This document shows, piece by piece, positions 15,590-22,871 of a DNA stretch of 28,541 nt. How positions within the stretch are numbered: position 1 is the stretch's first letter; each line of letters begins with the position of its first letter. This stretch comes from a virus. Location: positions 1 through 28,541 of IMG/VR virus record IMGVR_UViG_3300021425_000129. One strand, 5' to 3'. Position numbers and translations under genes: made by a program. The notes beneath the pieces were generated by a model. That model was not told where the DNA came from and did no database searches. It worked only from the letters and a program-made list of their open reading frames with translations.

Positions 15590-16291
15590 ATGCTAAATTT
15601 GTCAAAGTCTGACCTTCTCTTTCTCTCAAACTTTGCCTCTATCAATGAATCAATTCACTTTTATCCTGGCTCACAGCAAAGCACTGTCAGTAATTCAGGT
15701 AATTCTTTTGCTTTCGCAACCTTTGAAGAAGAATTTCCAAAAGAATTCTGTATCTTTGACTTGAATCATTTCATTTCTGTTTATTCACTTGTCTCTTCTA
15801 CAGGTGATACAGTTTTGAAATTTCCAAAAGATGAACAATATCTTGTGATTCAATCAGATAAGACCAGTCAGGATATTCGCTTTTGTGATCCAAAACTTGT
15901 TGAAGAATTAGACCGTTCGAAAAAGTATGTGATTGAAAAGCCAGACATTGAATTCACCTTGTCTGAAAGTATGCTTGAGTATGGTAAAAAGTCTGCCGCT
16001 GTAAATGGTTTTCAAAATCTTGTGTTTGAAGGTGATGAAAATGATATCTATATGGTATCAGAAAATATTTCACAAAATGGCTCAACAATTTCCGAAAGAC
16101 ATCGCCGAAAACTTGAGCAAAAAAATACTACAGAAAAAAGATTCTCAGCAGTGTTTGAAGTTTCAAAACTCAAAATGTTGAATGACGATTATGAAGTTCG
16201 TATTGCTGCTAAGGGCGGCGCTCAGTTCACTTCAAAAAATCGTGAATATACTTTCTTTGTAGCTTTACAACAACCAGTAACCTTTGGATAA
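15590..16291 (+). CDS. 45: Sliding clamp (gp45-like), DNA polymerase processivity factor
   Basis: A 233-residue protein matching T4 gp45 in size, position and sequence style: LNLSKSDLLFLSNFASIN at the start, the central FCIFDLNHFISVYSLV, DTVLKFPKDEQYLVI, and a C-terminal strand EYTFFVALQQPVTFG. gp45 forms a trimeric ring loaded by gp44/62 that tethers polymerase and, in T4, also activates late transcription with gp55. GAGG upstream of the ATG at 15590 is a suitable ribosome site. It is followed after two bases by the Sm-like gene; in T4 it directly precedes gene 44, while here four small genes and a tRNA intervene. Confidence 0.93.
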   Translation: MLNLSKSDLLFLSNFASINESIHFYPGSQQSTVSNSGNSFAFATFEEEFPKEFCIFDLNHFISVYSLVSSTGDTVLKFPKDEQYLVIQSDKTSQDIRFCDPKLVEELDRSKKYVIEKPDIEFTLSESMLEYGKKSAAVNGFQNLVFEGDENDIYMVSENISQNGSTISERHRRKLEQKNTTEKRFSAVFEVSKLKMLNDDYEVRIAAKGGAQFTSKNREYTFFVALQQPVTFG

Positions 16292-16293
16292 GA

Positions 16294-16617
16294 ATGTATT
16301 ATTCGTATACTATAAAATTAATAACAGGTGAAGAAGTTTTAATTCAATCAAAAATTCATGAACTTGAAAAAAAATGGATAAGTGAAAAAGTCCTTGAAAT
16401 TATTCATCCAAGGGCTTTTATTATAGACCTTGAAAAAGGACCAAAGGGCGCAATTCCTTGGTTGGGAGCGGCTGAACTTGAAGGTGCTCCAGACGAACCA
16501 CCTGTTTATTTGATACCTACTTTACAAATTGTTAGTGTTCAAATTGTGGACGCTCATATAGAAAATTTATATGAACAACAATCAAGAGAAAAAGTATTAT
16601 TACCTAAAGGCGTTTAA
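16294..16617 (+). CDS. Small Sm/LSM-like protein (tentative)
   Basis: A 107-residue protein whose first strand reads YTIKLITGEEVLIQ, a pattern like the Sm1 strand of LSM folds (a strand, G-E/D turn, strand). It then has PRAFIIDLEKG, PWLGAAE, and a late strand VYLIPTLQIVSVQIVD that could be Sm2, followed by a helical tail. Small LSM-like proteins of this pattern are common in marine T4-like phages, with unknown function; an RNA-binding role is inference. It starts two bases after gp45 and its end overlaps the transglycosylase by 47 bases. Confidence 0.55.
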   Translation: MYYSYTIKLITGEEVLIQSKIHELEKKWISEKVLEIIHPRAFIIDLEKGPKGAIPWLGAAELEGAPDEPPVYLIPTLQIVSVQIVDAHIENLYEQQSREKVLLPKGV

Positions 16618-17215
16618 ATTATTTTGTTTCAGTTTATTATTTTATTCAACATCAATTTCAGCTACAATCTTAGAAAGAGAAAAAGTTGACCGCTGGTATC
16701 AAAGTGAAGGATTTATTCGTCATGTTGAAAGATGCTTGAAAACTGGCGAAACTCGTTTTTATATCGAACATATTGAAAATGTTTTTCGTCAGTATGGTCT
16801 ACCTAAAGATTTGATTTACCTACCTATAATTGAAAGTTGTTATGACCCGTTTGCTGTTTCTTCTGCCGGTGCTGTTGGTATGTGGCAAATCAATGATATC
16901 ACAGCCGAACATGTTGAACTACGAGAAGGTTTCTTTCTTGATGAACGATACAATTGGAAAAAGTCCACAGTTAAGGCTGCTGAATATCTTCTTTTCTTGA
17001 GAGAAAGATTTCCTAATTGGACATTAGCTTTAGCAGCCTACAATGTTGGACCTGGCTATGTTCGTTCTCAGATGAAAAGAAGAAAGACAACTGATGTTGA
17101 AAAGCTAAGATTACCCAGAGAAACAAGAGATTATGTTTACAAATTTGCCGCAATGATTCGGCATATAAATGAGATGAAAAGTAATAAGGAGTTAGTGAAG
17201 AATGACCCAAAATAA
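16571..17215 (+). CDS. Exported lytic transglycosylase (MltD/Slt-like)
   Basis: A 214-residue murein enzyme that cleaves the glycan strands of peptidoglycan. The N-terminus has a positively charged start and hydrophobic core (KAFKLFCFSLLFYSTSIS), a likely signal peptide ending near residue 31. The catalytic SLT domain shows IIESCYDPFAVSSAGAVGMWQI in pieces, with catalytic E88 and the GAVGMWQ motif, then LALAAYNVGPGYV and RETRDYVYKFAA. All motifs of the family are present. It starts 47 bases inside the previous gene, and no later start codon would keep the signal peptide. Its place between clamp and DsbA genes is unusual for a lysis enzyme; it may act in lysis or in local wall remodelling. Confidence 0.9.
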   Translation: MNNNQEKKYYYLKAFKLFCFSLLFYSTSISATILEREKVDRWYQSEGFIRHVERCLKTGETRFYIEHIENVFRQYGLPKDLIYLPIIESCYDPFAVSSAGAVGMWQINDITAEHVELREGFFLDERYNWKKSTVKAAEYLLFLRERFPNWTLALAAYNVGPGYVRSQMKRRKTTDVEKLRLPRETRDYVYKFAAMIRHINEMKSNKELVKNDPK

Positions 17216-17486
17216 CACACCCTCAGCCGTAGTTCTACCTTCTTCAACAGAAGATAAGGCAACTATTCGAAAAGTCCTTAAAGAAGTCTCTGATTCACTC
17301 ACTCGCATTGATGGTGAGAAAGATTTCATCAAAGATGCAATCACAGACCTTTCGAAGACTTATTCGATTCCAAAGGCGAGTTTGAATAAAGTTGTCAAAA
17401 TTTATCATAAGAGAAACATCGCAGAAGAGAGAGCCAAAGTGGATGAAGAGTTCTACATCTACGATGAAATTTTCCGTCAACCTTAA
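17202..17486 (+). CDS. dsbA: DsbA-like double-stranded DNA-binding protein
   Basis: A 94-residue protein resembling T4 DsbA, a small double-stranded DNA-binding protein that stimulates late-promoter transcription in vitro. Similarity is seen in the KIxG-x-x-x-x-IKDxI style region (RIDGEKDFIKDAITDL), the LxKVVKIYHKRN helix and the tail EEFYIYDEIF. It overlaps the transglycosylase end by 14 bases with AAGGAG at 17187-17192. Its company with gp45 and gp55 in this window fits a late-transcription role. Identification rests on short-motif resemblance and context. Confidence 0.75.
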   Translation: MTQNNTPSAVVLPSSTEDKATIRKVLKEVSDSLTRIDGEKDFIKDAITDLSKTYSIPKASLNKVVKIYHKRNIAEERAKVDEEFYIYDEIFRQP

Positions 17487-17498
17487 GCAGGAGAGCTT

Positions 17499-17705
17499 AT
17501 GATTCGTGGCAGTGCCGCAAAGAATGTGCGCCGCAAAAGCGCCATTGAACGAATTGAGCGAAACGTCGAGGCGTATAATCGCTTGATTCCAACCTTGAGC
17601 AAGTCCAATGAGGACGATGCCAAGGAGATTAAAAAACTTGAGGGCAAGCTGAAAGCCCACAAGTTGACGATTGAAAACACAATGAAGGCGTTAAAGAAGA
17701 ATTGA
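17499..17705 (+). CDS. Small basic helical protein
   Basis: A 68-residue, strongly basic and helical protein (ERIERNVEAYNRLIPTL, then KLEGKLKAHKLTIENTMKALK) with no recognisable family. The coiled-coil-like pattern suggests self-association. CAGGAGAG at 17488-17495 is a good ribosome site. The stop TGA lies inside the TTGACA of the tRNA promoter. Its base composition is visibly less AT-rich than its neighbours. Confidence 0.7.
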   Translation: MIRGSAAKNVRRKSAIERIERNVEAYNRLIPTLSKSNEDDAKEIKKLEGKLKAHKLTIENTMKALKKN

Positions 17706-17730
17706 CATTCTTCGGAGATTGTGTTATGAT
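17702..17730 (+). promoter_or_regulatory. Extended -10 promoter whose start lies at the tRNA 5' end
   Basis: TTGACA (17702-17707), 17-base spacer, TGt, TATGAT (17725-17730). The tRNA begins at 17737, seven bases after the -10, so transcription may start at or very near the mature tRNA 5' end. Confidence 0.85.
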
Positions 17731-17736
17731 CTAGGA

Positions 17737-17813
17737 GGTCCCATAGTTTCAACTGGTCAAAATATCGGACTGTCACTCCGAAGTCACGGGTTCAAATCCC
17801 GTTGGGACCGCCA
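17737..17813 (+). tRNA. tRNA-Asp (anticodon GTC), CCA encoded
   Basis: A complete 77-base cloverleaf. The acceptor stem pairs GGTCCCA (17737-17743) with TGGGACC (17803-17809), then discriminator G and an encoded CCA (17811-17813). The anticodon stem TCGGA/TCCGA encloses loop CTGTCAC with anticodon GTC at 17772-17774. The T arm is ACGGG-TTCAAAT-CCCGT. The D stem is weak (GTTT with AAAT, including a G-U pair). It precedes the clamp loader genes by 34 bases. Confidence 0.96.
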
Positions 17814-17847
17814 AGTATATTATTGAAAATTCAAATGTGAGGTATTC

Positions 17848-18798
17848 ATGATTGTAAGAGATGAATTTTTATGGGTACAAAAGTACCGTCCTCAAGAAGT
17901 TTCTGAATTGATTCTCTCAGAAGATATCAAAGAAACTCTCACCGCCTTTGTCGAAAAAGGTGACCTTCCAAACTTTCTTTTCCATTCACAATCAGGTGGC
18001 ACAGGTAAAACATCTGCTGCCATGGCAATTGCTGCTCAACTGAATCTTGAAACAATGCTCATCAATGCTTCTGAAGAAAGAGGTATTGATACCATACGAA
18101 CAAAGATGACCGACTTCTGTTCAGCAATGTCAATGGATGGTAGACGCAAGATGCTGATTCTTGATGAGGCTGATCATCTAACAGATATTTCACAAAACGC
18201 ATTGAGAAACTTCTTCGAAAAGTTTTCATCAAATTGTTGTTTTGTGATGACCGCAAATCAAGCACAAAAGATTATTTCACCACTTCAGTCTCGTTGTGCC
18301 GTCATTGAGTTTCGTTTTCCGAAAGATGAAAAACCTAAATTGGCTTTGAACTTCTTTCAAAAGCTGTGCACAATTTTAGACCGAGAAGGTATTAACTATG
18401 AAAAGAAATTAGTTCAACATGCGGTCGTTCATTTCTTTCCTGACTTTCGACGATGTATCAATGAGATTCAAAGATACAGTGGCACAGGAACCTTATCTGA
18501 CAAAATTCTTTCGAATGTTCAGAATGAAAACATTGATGTTCTTGTTGAAGCCATTCGTGAAAAAAAGTTTCAAACAATTCGTAAGTTTATTCTCGAAAAC
18601 TGGCATGGTTCTGAAACAGAACTTTATCGTTCTCTCTATGACCAACTTCTCGAGAGAGCAAAACCAGAATGTCTGCCAGATGTGATTTTGATTCTTTCTC
18701 GTTATGGTTATGAATCTTTATCAGCGGTAGATAAAGAAATTCACACATTGGCTTGTATGACTGAGTTGATGTTACTTCCTAACTTTGAAGTGAAGTAA
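17848..18798 (+). CDS. 44: Clamp loader large subunit (gp44-like, RFC-type AAA+)
   Basis: A 316-residue AAA+ ATPase that loads the gp45 ring on DNA. It carries Walker A SGGTGKTS (K54, T55), Walker B LILDEAD (D106-D109, the DEAD-type box of RFC family loaders), sensor 1 around FVMTANQ, and the arginine finger motif SRC (R149). The opening WVQKYRP is characteristic of RFC-like loaders. Length is close to T4 gp44 (319). It follows the tRNA and is four bases from gp62. Confidence 0.96.
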   Translation: MIVRDEFLWVQKYRPQEVSELILSEDIKETLTAFVEKGDLPNFLFHSQSGGTGKTSAAMAIAAQLNLETMLINASEERGIDTIRTKMTDFCSAMSMDGRRKMLILDEADHLTDISQNALRNFFEKFSSNCCFVMTANQAQKIISPLQSRCAVIEFRFPKDEKPKLALNFFQKLCTILDREGINYEKKLVQHAVVHFFPDFRRCINEIQRYSGTGTLSDKILSNVQNENIDVLVEAIREKKFQTIRKFILENWHGSETELYRSLYDQLLERAKPECLPDVILILSRYGYESLSAVDKEIHTLACMTELMLLPNFEVK

Positions 18799-18802
18799 TG
18801 CC

Positions 18803-19240
18803 ATGGAAAACTTTTTCGGTCTCAAGAACAATGAATATGTCGAGCCAGAACTCGAAAAGAAAAAGAAACGAAGTCCCTTTGATTATGTGAAATCCATCAA
18901 CACAAAAGAAATCTATCTTGGTGAAGACCTGAGTGGATATTCACAATTTCTTGTCACAAGATCCTTCGCAGGTTTTACAGATACAGTTTTCTATGCGAAA
19001 GAAATCAATCTTGTTCCTGCGCTAAGTGACAGAATGCATTATGATTTTTATTATTATGGTGTGCCAAAGAAAAAGCGATATTCAGAATGGTTCAAAAAAG
19101 ACAACTATGAAAATATATCCATGATTTCGAAATTTTACAATGTCTCCTTTAAGAAAGCCGAAGAATTCCTAGAGATTCTAACTGTTGACCAAATAAAACA
19201 GATAGAACATTCAATGGTTTATGGTGTCATAGAAAAATAA
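18803..19240 (+). CDS. 62: Clamp loader small subunit (gp62-like)
   Basis: A 145-residue protein immediately after gp44. It resembles T4 gp62 in PFDYVKSINTKE, LSGYSQFLVTRSF, LSDRMHYDFYYYGVPKKKRYSEW (in parts), where T4 has a similar short acidic LSD followed by an aromatic strand and a PRGKRYGKW-type motif. It is shorter than T4 gp62 (187). It forms the non-ATPase part of the loader. The charged N-terminal EKKKKR stretch is not seen in T4. Confidence 0.85.
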   Translation: MENFFGLKNNEYVEPELEKKKKRSPFDYVKSINTKEIYLGEDLSGYSQFLVTRSFAGFTDTVFYAKEINLVPALSDRMHYDFYYYGVPKKKRYSEWFKKDNYENISMISKFYNVSFKKAEEFLEILTVDQIKQIEHSMVYGVIEK

Positions 19241-19245
19241 AAAAG

Positions 19246-19253
19246 TATAAATA
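19246..19253 (+). promoter_or_regulatory. Perfect T4-type late promoter TATAAATA
   Basis: TATAAATA at 19246-19253 is an exact match to the T4 late promoter, six bases after the gp62 stop and 53 bases ahead of the RegA start, in non-coding DNA. The match is exact, but an AT-rich genome yields some by chance. Confidence 0.55.
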
Positions 19254-19305
19254 TGAGTAATGACAATACTTATGTAATACGATAAAATTATTTTAGGAGA
19301 TTTGT

Positions 19306-19734
19306 ATGTTGAATGAACATGAAATTGATCATGATGGTGATATTTTTCGGGGAGTTGGTGTGGAAGTTGACTTGAAAAGTCAAGATGACTTTTTGAAAGT
19401 TCGTGAAACATTGACAAGAATCGGAATTGCCTCAAAAAAAGAAAAGAAATTATATCAATCCTGTCATATTCTTCACAAACGTGGACGATATGTGATTCTT
19501 TCTTTCAAGGAACTTTTCAAACTGGATGGAAAAGAAAGTAATTTCACTGAATCGGACTTGGCAAGACGCAACACAATCGCTAAACTACTACACGATTGGA
19601 ATCTTGTTCAAATCAAAGATCTAAATCCGATTGAAAATCCTGTAGTTCCTATTTCTCAGATTAAGATTATTCCTCATAAAGAAAAATCTCAATGGGAATT
19701 AGTAGCTAAATACCAAGTAGGTTCAAAAAACTAA
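19306..19734 (+). CDS. regA: RegA translational repressor
   Basis: A 142-residue protein matching T4 RegA, which binds start regions of early mRNAs and represses their translation. The core is unmistakable: DDFLKVRETLTRIGIASKK, LYQSCHILHKRGRYVILSFKEL in pieces, LDGKESNFTESDLARRNTIAKLLHDW, and WELVAKYQVG near the end. It has about 20 extra N-terminal residues (rich in His/Asp) and an insert near 105-120 compared with T4 (122 residues). AGGAGA at 19294-19299 gives a good ribosome site. It follows gp62 as in T4, but DNA polymerase does not follow. Confidence 0.95.
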   Translation: MLNEHEIDHDGDIFRGVGVEVDLKSQDDFLKVRETLTRIGIASKKEKKLYQSCHILHKRGRYVILSFKELFKLDGKESNFTESDLARRNTIAKLLHDWNLVQIKDLNPIENPVVPISQIKIIPHKEKSQWELVAKYQVGSKN

Positions 19735-19739
19735 ACTTA

Positions 19740-19747
19740 TTTAAATA
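19740..19747 (+). promoter_or_regulatory. Weak late-type promoter candidate TTTAAATA
   Basis: TTTAAATA differs at one position from TATAAATA, in the gap between RegA and the next gene. It is only 5 bases before that gene's ATG, so a start here would leave no leader; it lies inside the AT palindrome TTATTTAAATAA. Confidence 0.3.
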
Positions 19748-19752
19748 AATCG

Positions 19753-20244
19753 ATGACTTATTCAGACATTACATCAAACTTTAATAAGTATGCTCAGTTG
19801 ATGATTGATTTACATACCGAGCATTCTTATGGTCTTATTCTAAGAAATCCTTATTATTATGATGTAATGAAACTTCTTGCTGATGAAGTATATCAGACTT
19901 CTTACGTTCCTCTTGAAGCTATTGTTAAGCCCTATATTGATGCTGAAAAAAATAAGTATGACTTAAAAATCACTGACTTGAATGCTTATTCAAATGATTT
20001 ATATACAAATGGTAGAACAGTTACAATTGTAAGTGAATTTGATGACCGAAAGCGTATAGATTATTTTGAAGAAGTCGATAACATGTATAAACTGTATTAT
20101 ATCTTGGAATATTACCAAGAAATGACAGATACAACTTTACCCACTTGCTGGATAAATACACCAGAAAGATTTGCTGTTGTGAATGAGCAATCTCATATAT
20201 ATTTCGAACAACAGTCTGTTAATTTACTTACTCAACTAACATAA
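19753..20244 (+). CDS. Hypothetical protein
   Basis: A 163-residue protein, Tyr-rich and largely helical (MTYSDITSNFNKYAQLMIDLH, NPYYYDVMKLLADEVYQ, MYKLYYILEYYQEM) with one strand-rich section. No family recognised, no export signal. No ribosome site is visible. It forms a pair with the following gene between regA and a strong terminator, so the two are likely co-transcribed; a virion or tail-associated role is possible but unproven. Confidence 0.65.
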   Translation: MTYSDITSNFNKYAQLMIDLHTEHSYGLILRNPYYYDVMKLLADEVYQTSYVPLEAIVKPYIDAEKNKYDLKITDLNAYSNDLYTNGRTVTIVSEFDDRKRIDYFEEVDNMYKLYYILEYYQEMTDTTLPTCWINTPERFAVVNEQSHIYFEQQSVNLLTQLT

Positions 20245-20258
20245 CGGGATAGACAACA

Positions 20259-21371
20259 ATGATTTCCTACACCAAATTGACAGCAACACAAATTCTTGAA
20301 AAGCCCTTGCGAGTTCGAGATGTTGCTAGAGGACTCAATCGATTAGAAGTCGAAAACATCATCACACAAAATACTGTGAATGCTTGTATGAATTTGATTT
20401 ATTCTGATTTTCAATCAGAAGGCGTTGCTTTGATTGAAGAGATGAAAGCAGTACAAACTTCATTAACTGATTACGCCGGTTATCTATATCGAACAACAGA
20501 TGAACTTACTCAAGCAATCTCTGCGGACGCTTCAAATACAACTTTGATCAACGATGTTCGGACAGAATTGAATACAGTATTTGATAAAATGACAGAAGGT
20601 TATACAGATTCTGCTGGTCTGACAATTCATACAGTAGACCTTGAAACAAATTTCTGGTCAAATACTGCCATGTATCGTGTAGATCCTACCTTGTATGAAG
20701 TAGCATCAGGTTGGCCATATTACGATGGTCCAATTCCAAGCGGACTATCATATCCAGCAACTCCACCATATTCATATGATGCTTCAATCAATACAATTAT
20801 TGATGAATTCTTCGATGCAAATACTCAATATCTAGATTACGCAAATCATCTTGCTGGTTTGATGAGTAAGTATCCTTGGATGACAATTGAATCTTCTGAA
20901 AGTATTGGTGGACATACTCAAACAGTTCTTTCACGTAGACTACCAAAAGAATTCTGGTTTGTTCTTCAAGATCCTCCATCTGGAGGAATTCATCCTGAAT
21001 TGTTTATATATGGACATGATCCGGTGACATCAACTTACAATGAAATGGAAAGATATCCTATTATTCATCATGCTTTTATTGCTGATAACAATGTACAATA
21101 CACAGCGCATTTTGAAAATAAAGCATCAGGAGCATTCAACACTTATGAAGTTTCTTGGCTTGATAGTAGTGTTGATCCTTCAGGTGCTGGATGGAGTGCT
21201 GCTGTGGGCTCCGCATCATCAATAACGAATGGAAACTCTGCGGCAATAAATGGTGTAGAATTATGCCATTTAATCGTAAAAACAACAGCCACGGGTATAA
21301 AAGACCTACATAATCGATGGTGGTCAGGACCACCGCATCCAAATCAACCTGGTTACTATGCTATAATGTAA
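20259..21371 (+). CDS. Hypothetical protein, possible virion or fibre component
   Basis: A 370-residue protein. The first 130 residues are helical (RDVARGLNRLEVENII, SEGVALIEEMKAVQ, DELTQAI). From about residue 150 the sequence becomes rich in Tyr, Pro, Ser and Gly with short strands (SGWPYYDGPIPSGLSYPATPPY in part), and the last 90 residues are Ser/Gly/Asn-rich (YEVSWLDSSVDPSGAGW), as in phage appendage proteins. I do not recognise a domain. It ends 13 bases before the terminator at 21385. There is only a weak ribosome site (CGGGAT). Confidence 0.65.
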   Translation: MISYTKLTATQILEKPLRVRDVARGLNRLEVENIITQNTVNACMNLIYSDFQSEGVALIEEMKAVQTSLTDYAGYLYRTTDELTQAISADASNTTLINDVRTELNTVFDKMTEGYTDSAGLTIHTVDLETNFWSNTAMYRVDPTLYEVASGWPYYDGPIPSGLSYPATPPYSYDASINTIIDEFFDANTQYLDYANHLAGLMSKYPWMTIESSESIGGHTQTVLSRRLPKEFWFVLQDPPSGGIHPELFIYGHDPVTSTYNEMERYPIIHHAFIADNNVQYTAHFENKASGAFNTYEVSWLDSSVDPSGAGWSAAVGSASSITNGNSAAINGVELCHLIVKTTATGIKDLHNRWWSGPPHPNQPGYYAIM

Positions 21372-21384
21372 TTTTATTTTTGTC

Positions 21385-21409
21385 ACGGAGTCTTCGGACT
21401 CCGTTTTTT
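21385..21409 (+). terminator. Rho-independent terminator with UUCG tetraloop
   Basis: ACGGAGTC (21385-21392), loop TTCG, GACTCCGT (21397-21404) and a T-run to 21409. An 8-bp perfect GC-rich stem with the very stable UUCG loop makes this the cleanest terminator in the window. Confidence 0.96.
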
Positions 21410-21432
21410 GATCTTTTCATGATGGAGTTATT

Positions 21433-21969
21433 ATGTCAACTGGTGTGGAAGATTTCATTCCCAAACAAACTCTCGGTTTCTACAAACACAATTCAAAAGC
21501 GGTAGCACCTTATTTCGCAACAGAAGGTTCTGCTTGTTTCGATCTGTTCTGTAATTTTGAACCCACTTCAATCATTCGTGCCTTTCAATCATCTTCTGAT
21601 CAGAGTATTGAATTGAAGCCTGAATTTGGTCATCTTGAGATTCATCGTGGTCTACGAGTGATGATACCAACAGGAATCATTTTTGATATTCCCAAAGGTT
21701 TCAGCGTAAGATTACATCCTCGTTCTGGTCTGGCCCTCAAAAATGGTATTGTTCTGGTGAATCAGGAAGCGGTGATTGATTCTGATTATGTTGAAGAAAC
21801 ATTTGTTTTGATTCAAAATCTCACTGATGTTCCTTATAAGCTACCAAATCACACACGAATCTGTCAAGGTGAATTAGTTCAAAATGTTCCAACAACTATC
21901 GTTGAAACAAAAACACGACCATCTCAATCAACAAGAGCCGGAGGTTTTGGTTCAACTGGCACCGCATAA
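21433..21969 (+). CDS. dut: dUTPase (dUTP diphosphatase)
   Basis: A 178-residue trimeric-type dUTPase, which hydrolyses dUTP to dUMP and pyrophosphate, keeping uracil out of DNA and feeding dTMP synthesis. All five motifs are present: ACFDLFC (34-40), RSGLALKNG (97-105), NQEAVIDSDY (110-119), RICQGEL (142-148) and RAGGFGSTG (168-176). An extra segment of about 25 residues lies between motif 1 and the HRGLRVMIPTGI region. GGAG at 21424-21427 supports the ATG. It follows the UUCG terminator, so it must have its own promoter, which I do not see clearly. Confidence 0.95.
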   Translation: MSTGVEDFIPKQTLGFYKHNSKAVAPYFATEGSACFDLFCNFEPTSIIRAFQSSSDQSIELKPEFGHLEIHRGLRVMIPTGIIFDIPKGFSVRLHPRSGLALKNGIVLVNQEAVIDSDYVEETFVLIQNLTDVPYKLPNHTRICQGELVQNVPTTIVETKTRPSQSTRAGGFGSTGTA

Positions 21970-21972
21970 ATA
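21965..21972 (+). promoter_or_regulatory. Late-type promoter candidate CATAAATA
   Basis: CATAAATA (one mismatch to TATAAATA) overlaps the dut stop codon and ends just before the ATG at 21973. A start near 21979 would miss that ATG but could serve the endolysin gene at 22178. Confidence 0.35.
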
Positions 21973-22188
21973 ATGTTGAATCTAAGAAGTATTTCAACAC
22001 TAATTATTTTATATGTGCTTTGGTTGTTTGTCGCTCAATTGTTCACAACACCAGACAATCACAAATACATTGAGTTTCATCAACGTGTATTTCGTGGTTT
22101 ATGTGACACGAATTACGATAAGCTAACAATCGAAGCCGCTAAAAATTGCGAATATTTTAAGCAAGTAAAGGAGAACAATGGCGTTTAA
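21973..22188 (+). CDS. Small membrane-anchored protein, possible holin or spanin component
   Basis: A 71-residue protein with one N-terminal hydrophobic segment (about residues 6-24: SISTLIILYVLWLFVAQLF) and a soluble C-terminal part with two cysteines (C44, C59). The layout of an N-terminal anchor plus a periplasmic domain with paired cysteines recalls class III holins, but at a third of the T4 holin size. It overlaps the endolysin start by 11 bases, which supports a lysis link. No ribosome site is visible upstream. Function unproven. Confidence 0.6.
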   Translation: MLNLRSISTLIILYVLWLFVAQLFTTPDNHKYIEFHQRVFRGLCDTNYDKLTIEAAKNCEYFKQVKENNGV

Positions 22189-22639
22189 ATTATCACAACG
22201 ATCCTTAGGTAGATTAGAAGGTGTAAAACCAGAATTGGTGGATGTAGTCAAACGGGCAATTGAATTGACAACAATTGATTTCGGAGTAACAGAAGGTCTT
22301 CGAACAGAAGAAAGACAGAAAGAACTTGTCGCCAAGAAAGCTTCAAAAACTATGAAGTCAAAACATCTCACAGGTGATGCGGTGGATCTCGTTGCTTACT
22401 TAGGAAGTCAGGTTCAGTGGGAAATTTCTCTCTATGATGATATAATTGATGCTGTTAAACAAGCTGCCGCAGAAAAGGGAGTATCGATTCGCTGGGGTGC
22501 TGCTTGGCATATTAACAACATCGTAGATTATGAGGGCACTATGGAAGAGGCAATGAACGAATATGTTGACTTGAGAAGGTCACAAGGAAAAAGGCCCTTC
22601 ATTGATGCGTGCCATATCGAACTAACTGATATTACTTGA
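22178..22639 (+). CDS. Endolysin, L-alanyl-D-glutamate peptidase (M15 family)
   Basis: A 153-residue murein peptidase of the VanY/M15 type, similar in plan to phage T5 endolysin. Motifs: VTEGLRT (38-43), SKHLTGDAVD (61-70, metal ligands H63 and D70), RWGAAW (105-110) and DACHIEL (143-149, ligand H146). It cuts the peptide bond between L-Ala and D-Glu. There is no signal peptide, so it needs a holin. AAGGAGA (22168-22174) sets the start. It overlaps the small membrane protein upstream. Confidence 0.92.
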   Translation: MAFKLSQRSLGRLEGVKPELVDVVKRAIELTTIDFGVTEGLRTEERQKELVAKKASKTMKSKHLTGDAVDLVAYLGSQVQWEISLYDDIIDAVKQAAAEKGVSIRWGAAWHINNIVDYEGTMEEAMNEYVDLRRSQGKRPFIDACHIELTDIT

Positions 22640-22660
22640 TAAAAAAAATCGAAAAATCCC

Positions 22661-22688
22661 TTGACATTTTCATCCAGTCTGATATGAT
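22661..22688 (+). promoter_or_regulatory. Extended -10 promoter for the lipoprotein unit
   Basis: TTGACA (22661-22666), 16-base spacer, TGa, TATGAT (22683-22688). Its 3' part, TCTGATATGATCTGATCAT (22678-22696), recurs exactly in the promoter at 23881. Confidence 0.88.
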
Positions 22689-22721
22689 CTGATCATGATG
22701 AACACCAACCCAAGGATAATT

Positions 22722-22868
22722 ATGAGAATCTTGATTGTTTTGAGTCTGTTTGTTGCTTCGTGCGGTTTGTTCCCTGACGGTGAAACATATCGCACGGATC
22801 AATGTATCAATTGTGAGCCTGACAACACAACCTCAACTGCCGAAGTCTTGGCAATTTTCCGAAACTGA
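22722..22868 (+). CDS. Small lipoprotein (48 aa)
   Basis: A short reading frame encoding 48 residues: MRILIVLSLF, then lipobox VASC with the lipidated cysteine at residue 14, then a mature part of 35 residues with two further cysteines (C28, C31) in QCINCEPD. Two in-frame ATGs at 22695 and 22698 would add nine or eight residues, but AAGG at 22712-22715 favours 22722. Its size suits an outer-membrane spanin subunit (Rz1 style), and it lies after the endolysin, though under its own promoter. Spanin function is inference. Confidence 0.7.
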   Translation: MRILIVLSLFVASCGLFPDGETYRTDQCINCEPDNTTSTAEVLAIFRN

Positions 22869-22871
22869 CCT

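Noticed and set aside
19253-19285. A 10-codon leader-peptide frame (ATG at 19253) ahead of regA.
   Set aside because: Its ATG overlaps the late-type promoter octamer and there is no ribosome site.
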